The position numbers and the translations under genes were made by a program. The notes under the pieces were generated by a model. The model was not told the DNA's origin. It saw only the letters and a program-made list of their open reading frames with translations, and did not search any database. Below are positions 6,965 to 8,119 of a stretch of DNA of 8,119 nt, piece after piece. Position 1 is the first letter of the stretch. Every line of letters starts with the position of its first letter. The DNA lies in assembly GCA_004297235.1 (NCBI GenBank), contig SCUR01000250.1, positions 1-8,119 of the forward strand, read 5' to 3'. This stretch comes from Candidatus Manganitrophaceae bacterium. GTDB taxonomy: Bacteria > Nitrospirota > Nitrospiria > SBBL01 > Manganitrophaceae.

Positions 6965-7029
6965 GACCGGCGGGGCGGCTTGCGACGCACCCCCGTCGCA
7001 TCGGTCCTCCCCGAGCCGCCTCGCCGGTC
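6965..7029. repeat. Nested-hairpin intergenic repeat after htrA
   Basis: The outer arms, GACCGGCGGGGCGGCT (6965-6980) and its inverted copy at 7014-7029, match at 15 of 16 positions. Inside, TGCGACG (6981-6987) pairs perfectly with CGTCGCA (6994-7000) around a six-base loop. It begins 18 nt after the htrA stop and is followed by ACTTTTG, so it may act as an unusual terminator. Its inner segment is similar to that of the 5181-5333 element although the outer arms differ. Confidence 0.75.
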
Positions 7030-7051
7030 ACTTTTGTATTGAGGAGAAAAG

Positions 7052-7297
7052 ATGAACCAGCCCATTTGGATTCGCGAAAGAAAATCCCCCGAACCTCCCG
7101 CCACCGCCTTCCGTCCGGCATTCAGGAAGCCGCGGCCGGTTCCACATCGCCACGGCGGCGGTCTGAGGCTCGTCGGCAAGGCCCCCCGCCCTCTCCCGGA
7201 GGGGAGGAAGGAATCCGATCCCGCGCTCATTGAAATCATTTTGATACAGTATCGATTCTTGATCCTTGTTTTTTCGGTCTGGATTTTCAAACGCTGA
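7052..7297 (+). CDS. Possible small basic protein with C-terminal membrane segment
   Basis: An 81-residue frame starts at ATG 7052 with an excellent ribosome site, GAGGAG, five bases upstream. The first two thirds are rich in Pro, Arg and His, including two RP-rich stretches at about residues 14-30. The last 24 residues (ALIEIILIQYRFLILVFSVWIFKR) are strongly hydrophobic and end in Lys-Arg, like a tail anchor. I recognise no family. The frame lies in the 403-base gap between htrA and the CBS gene, just after the structured repeat. The composition of the first part could also reflect non-coding GC-rich DNA, and other frames are open here too. The ribosome site is the main reason to keep it. 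Confidence 0.4.
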   Translation: MNQPIWIRERKSPEPPATAFRPAFRKPRPVPHRHGGGLRLVGKAPRPLPEGRKESDPALIEIILIQYRFLILVFSVWIFKR

Positions 7298-7350
7298 ATG
7301 CTTATATAAAAAGGAAGTCATCAAACGAAAAAGTAGATGGAGGAATCCGC

Positions 7351-7755
7351 ATGAAAGTCAAAACCCAAGAGGTCGGTCAGATCCGGATTAGAAAACCGCG
7401 CTTCGTCCGGGAGTATGATTCCGCTTTTGATATCGCCGCAGAGCTCCTCGACAGCGGCCACGCCGCGGTTCCGGTGGTCAGCCGCGAAGGCCGTCTGATC
7501 GGCGTGGTCAGCGAACAGGAGATCCTTCGCGCCCTTCCCGGCCCGCTCCGGCTGGAGGAGATCAAGGCGAAAGAGATCATGACACGGACCCCCTCCATTG
7601 AAGAGGAAACCCCACTCTCCGAAGCGAGCAAGCGCTTCGAAGAGACCCAGCTGCAATGCCTTCCGGTCGTCCGTGAGGGAATCCTGATCGGAACGATCAC
7701 GAGGCACGACCTTCTCCGCACCCTGTTCGGCTGGGGAACGGGGGAATGGGAATAA
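7351..7755 (+). CDS. Two-CBS-domain protein
   Basis: This is a stand-alone Bateman module of 134 residues: CBS1 at about 12-65 (including AVPVVSREGRLIGVVSEQEI) and CBS2 at about 75-130 (EIMTRTPS, CLPVVREGILIGTITRHDLL). Such pairs usually bind adenine nucleotides (AMP, ATP or SAM) and regulate a partner; the partner here is not evident. The start at 7351 has GGAGGA six bases upstream. An AT-rich TATATAAA at 7303-7310 may be its -10, with no clear -35. The gene ends before two tandem terminators and appears monocistronic, unless the small frame at 7052 is its partner. Confidence 0.93.
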   Translation: MKVKTQEVGQIRIRKPRFVREYDSAFDIAAELLDSGHAAVPVVSREGRLIGVVSEQEILRALPGPLRLEEIKAKEIMTRTPSIEEETPLSEASKRFEETQLQCLPVVREGILIGTITRHDLLRTLFGWGTGEWE

Positions 7756-7781
7756 CATCGAGCGAATGCGGACTGAAAGAC

Positions 7782-7815
7782 GGCCGGCGATCAGTTCCTG
7801 ATCGCCGGCCCTTTT
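7782..7815 (+). terminator. Intrinsic terminator after the CBS gene
   Basis: A perfect 13-bp stem (7782-7794 with 7798-7810, GGCCGGCGATCAG and complement) closes a TTC loop and is followed by CTTTTAAA. It begins 27 bases after the CBS stop. On the minus strand the stem is followed by GTCTTTC, so it could weakly stop the converging kinase transcript as well. Confidence 0.88.
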
Positions 7816-7846
7816 AAACAGGGCATCCTCTCGCGTTCAAGAACGG

Positions 7847-7875
7847 GCTGCGATCTCCCCCGATCGCAGCTTTTC
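7847..7875 (+). terminator. Second tandem intrinsic terminator
   Basis: GCTGCGATC (7847-7855) pairs perfectly with GATCGCAGC (7862-7870) around a TCCCCC loop and is followed by TTTTC. Orientation fits backup termination of the CBS transcript, before the converging kinase gene. The opposite strand lacks a T run here. Confidence 0.75.
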
Positions 7876-7915
7876 TCATGGCAGTCTCTCCGGTTGTTTT
7901 CCCTTCGGATCTTTT

Positions 7916-8119
7916 TCAGGAGGAAAACCGATAGGGTAGAAAGAGGGTAAAGGTGGATCCTTTTCCGTATTCGCTGTCCACCTCAATTTTTCCTTTCAGC
8001 AAATGAGCGAGATCCCTGACAATCGCTAAGCCCAGACCGCTCCCCTTCGGTTTCTCCATTCCATCGACTTGATAAAAAACCTCAAATATCTTCGAGAGGG
8101 CTTCCGGCGGGATCCCGAC
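7916..8119 (-). CDS. Histidine kinase, C-terminal end only
   Basis: The frame is open to the window edge and ends at TGA (7918-7916). The 67 visible residues are the tail of an HATPase domain: end of the G1 box (VGIP), an F-box region (KIFEVFYQVDG), the G2 box (GSGLGLAI) and the closing strand motif (GKGSTFTLFLPY). It converges on the CBS gene. Its N-terminal sensor and partner regulator lie outside the window. FYQVDG resembles PAS-type or hybrid kinases more than the CusS-like kinase in this window, so it is a separate gene rather than a duplicate. Confidence 0.93.
   Translation of the reverse strand, partial: VGIPPEALSKIFEVFYQVDGMEKPKGSGLGLAIVRDLAHLLKGKIEVDSEYGKGSTFTLFLPYRFSS

Noticed and set aside
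7190..7220. CCTCTCC/GGGGAGG hairpin as a terminator before the CBS gene
   Set aside because: The stem lies inside the possible small frame and is not followed by T residues.

Overview
The window looks like chromosome of a diderm (Gram-negative type) bacterium. It has Tol-system genes, two outer-membrane-type lipoprotein signals, an envelope HtrA protease and a membrane sensor kinase. Coding sequence is GC-rich by eye, and GTG or TTG starts occur. The style would fit Nitrospirota or a Deltaproteobacteria-like lineage, but nothing in the window fixes the phylum. The first ten bases match the start of the common Illumina adapter, so the left edge is probably a contig end and tolR stops there artificially.

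Left part, minus strand (1-1649): a sigma70-type promoter (1621-1649) drives tRNA-Val(UAC) then tRNA-Asp(GUC), followed by tolQ and a truncated tolR. I see no terminator between the tRNAs and tolQ. A plus-strand promoter at 1597-1625 shares its -10 bases with the tRNA promoter. It points at a lipoprotein that carries seven propeller repeats (1671-2777).

Middle, plus strand (2783-5189): an imperfect 31-nt inverted repeat runs into a tiny lipoprotein-like ORF that is probably a remnant. An OmpR-family response regulator follows, with an extended -10 promoter placed so close that its mRNA is probably leaderless. It overlaps the gene for a HAMP/HisKA sensor kinase. The kinase stop codon lies inside the left arm of a perfect 19-bp inverted repeat (5181-5333).

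Right part (5334-8119): a Do-family HtrA protease (5457-6947) has three TTAATC-like hexamers at 11-bp spacing upstream, a pattern typical of OmpR/PhoB-family regulator sites. This suggests, without proving, that the adjacent two-component pair controls an envelope-stress protease. After htrA comes a second structured repeat (6965-7029) whose core resembles that of the first, a possible 81-residue protein, a two-CBS-domain protein, two tandem intrinsic terminators, and the C-terminal end of another histidine kinase on the minus strand.

The genes are mostly familiar housekeeping and envelope-homeostasis genes. I found no convincing new defence, mobile or biosynthetic system. The most interesting signals are intergenic: the overlapping divergent promoters, the likely leaderless regulator mRNA, the phased operator before htrA, and the pair of related structured repeats placed right after stop codons.
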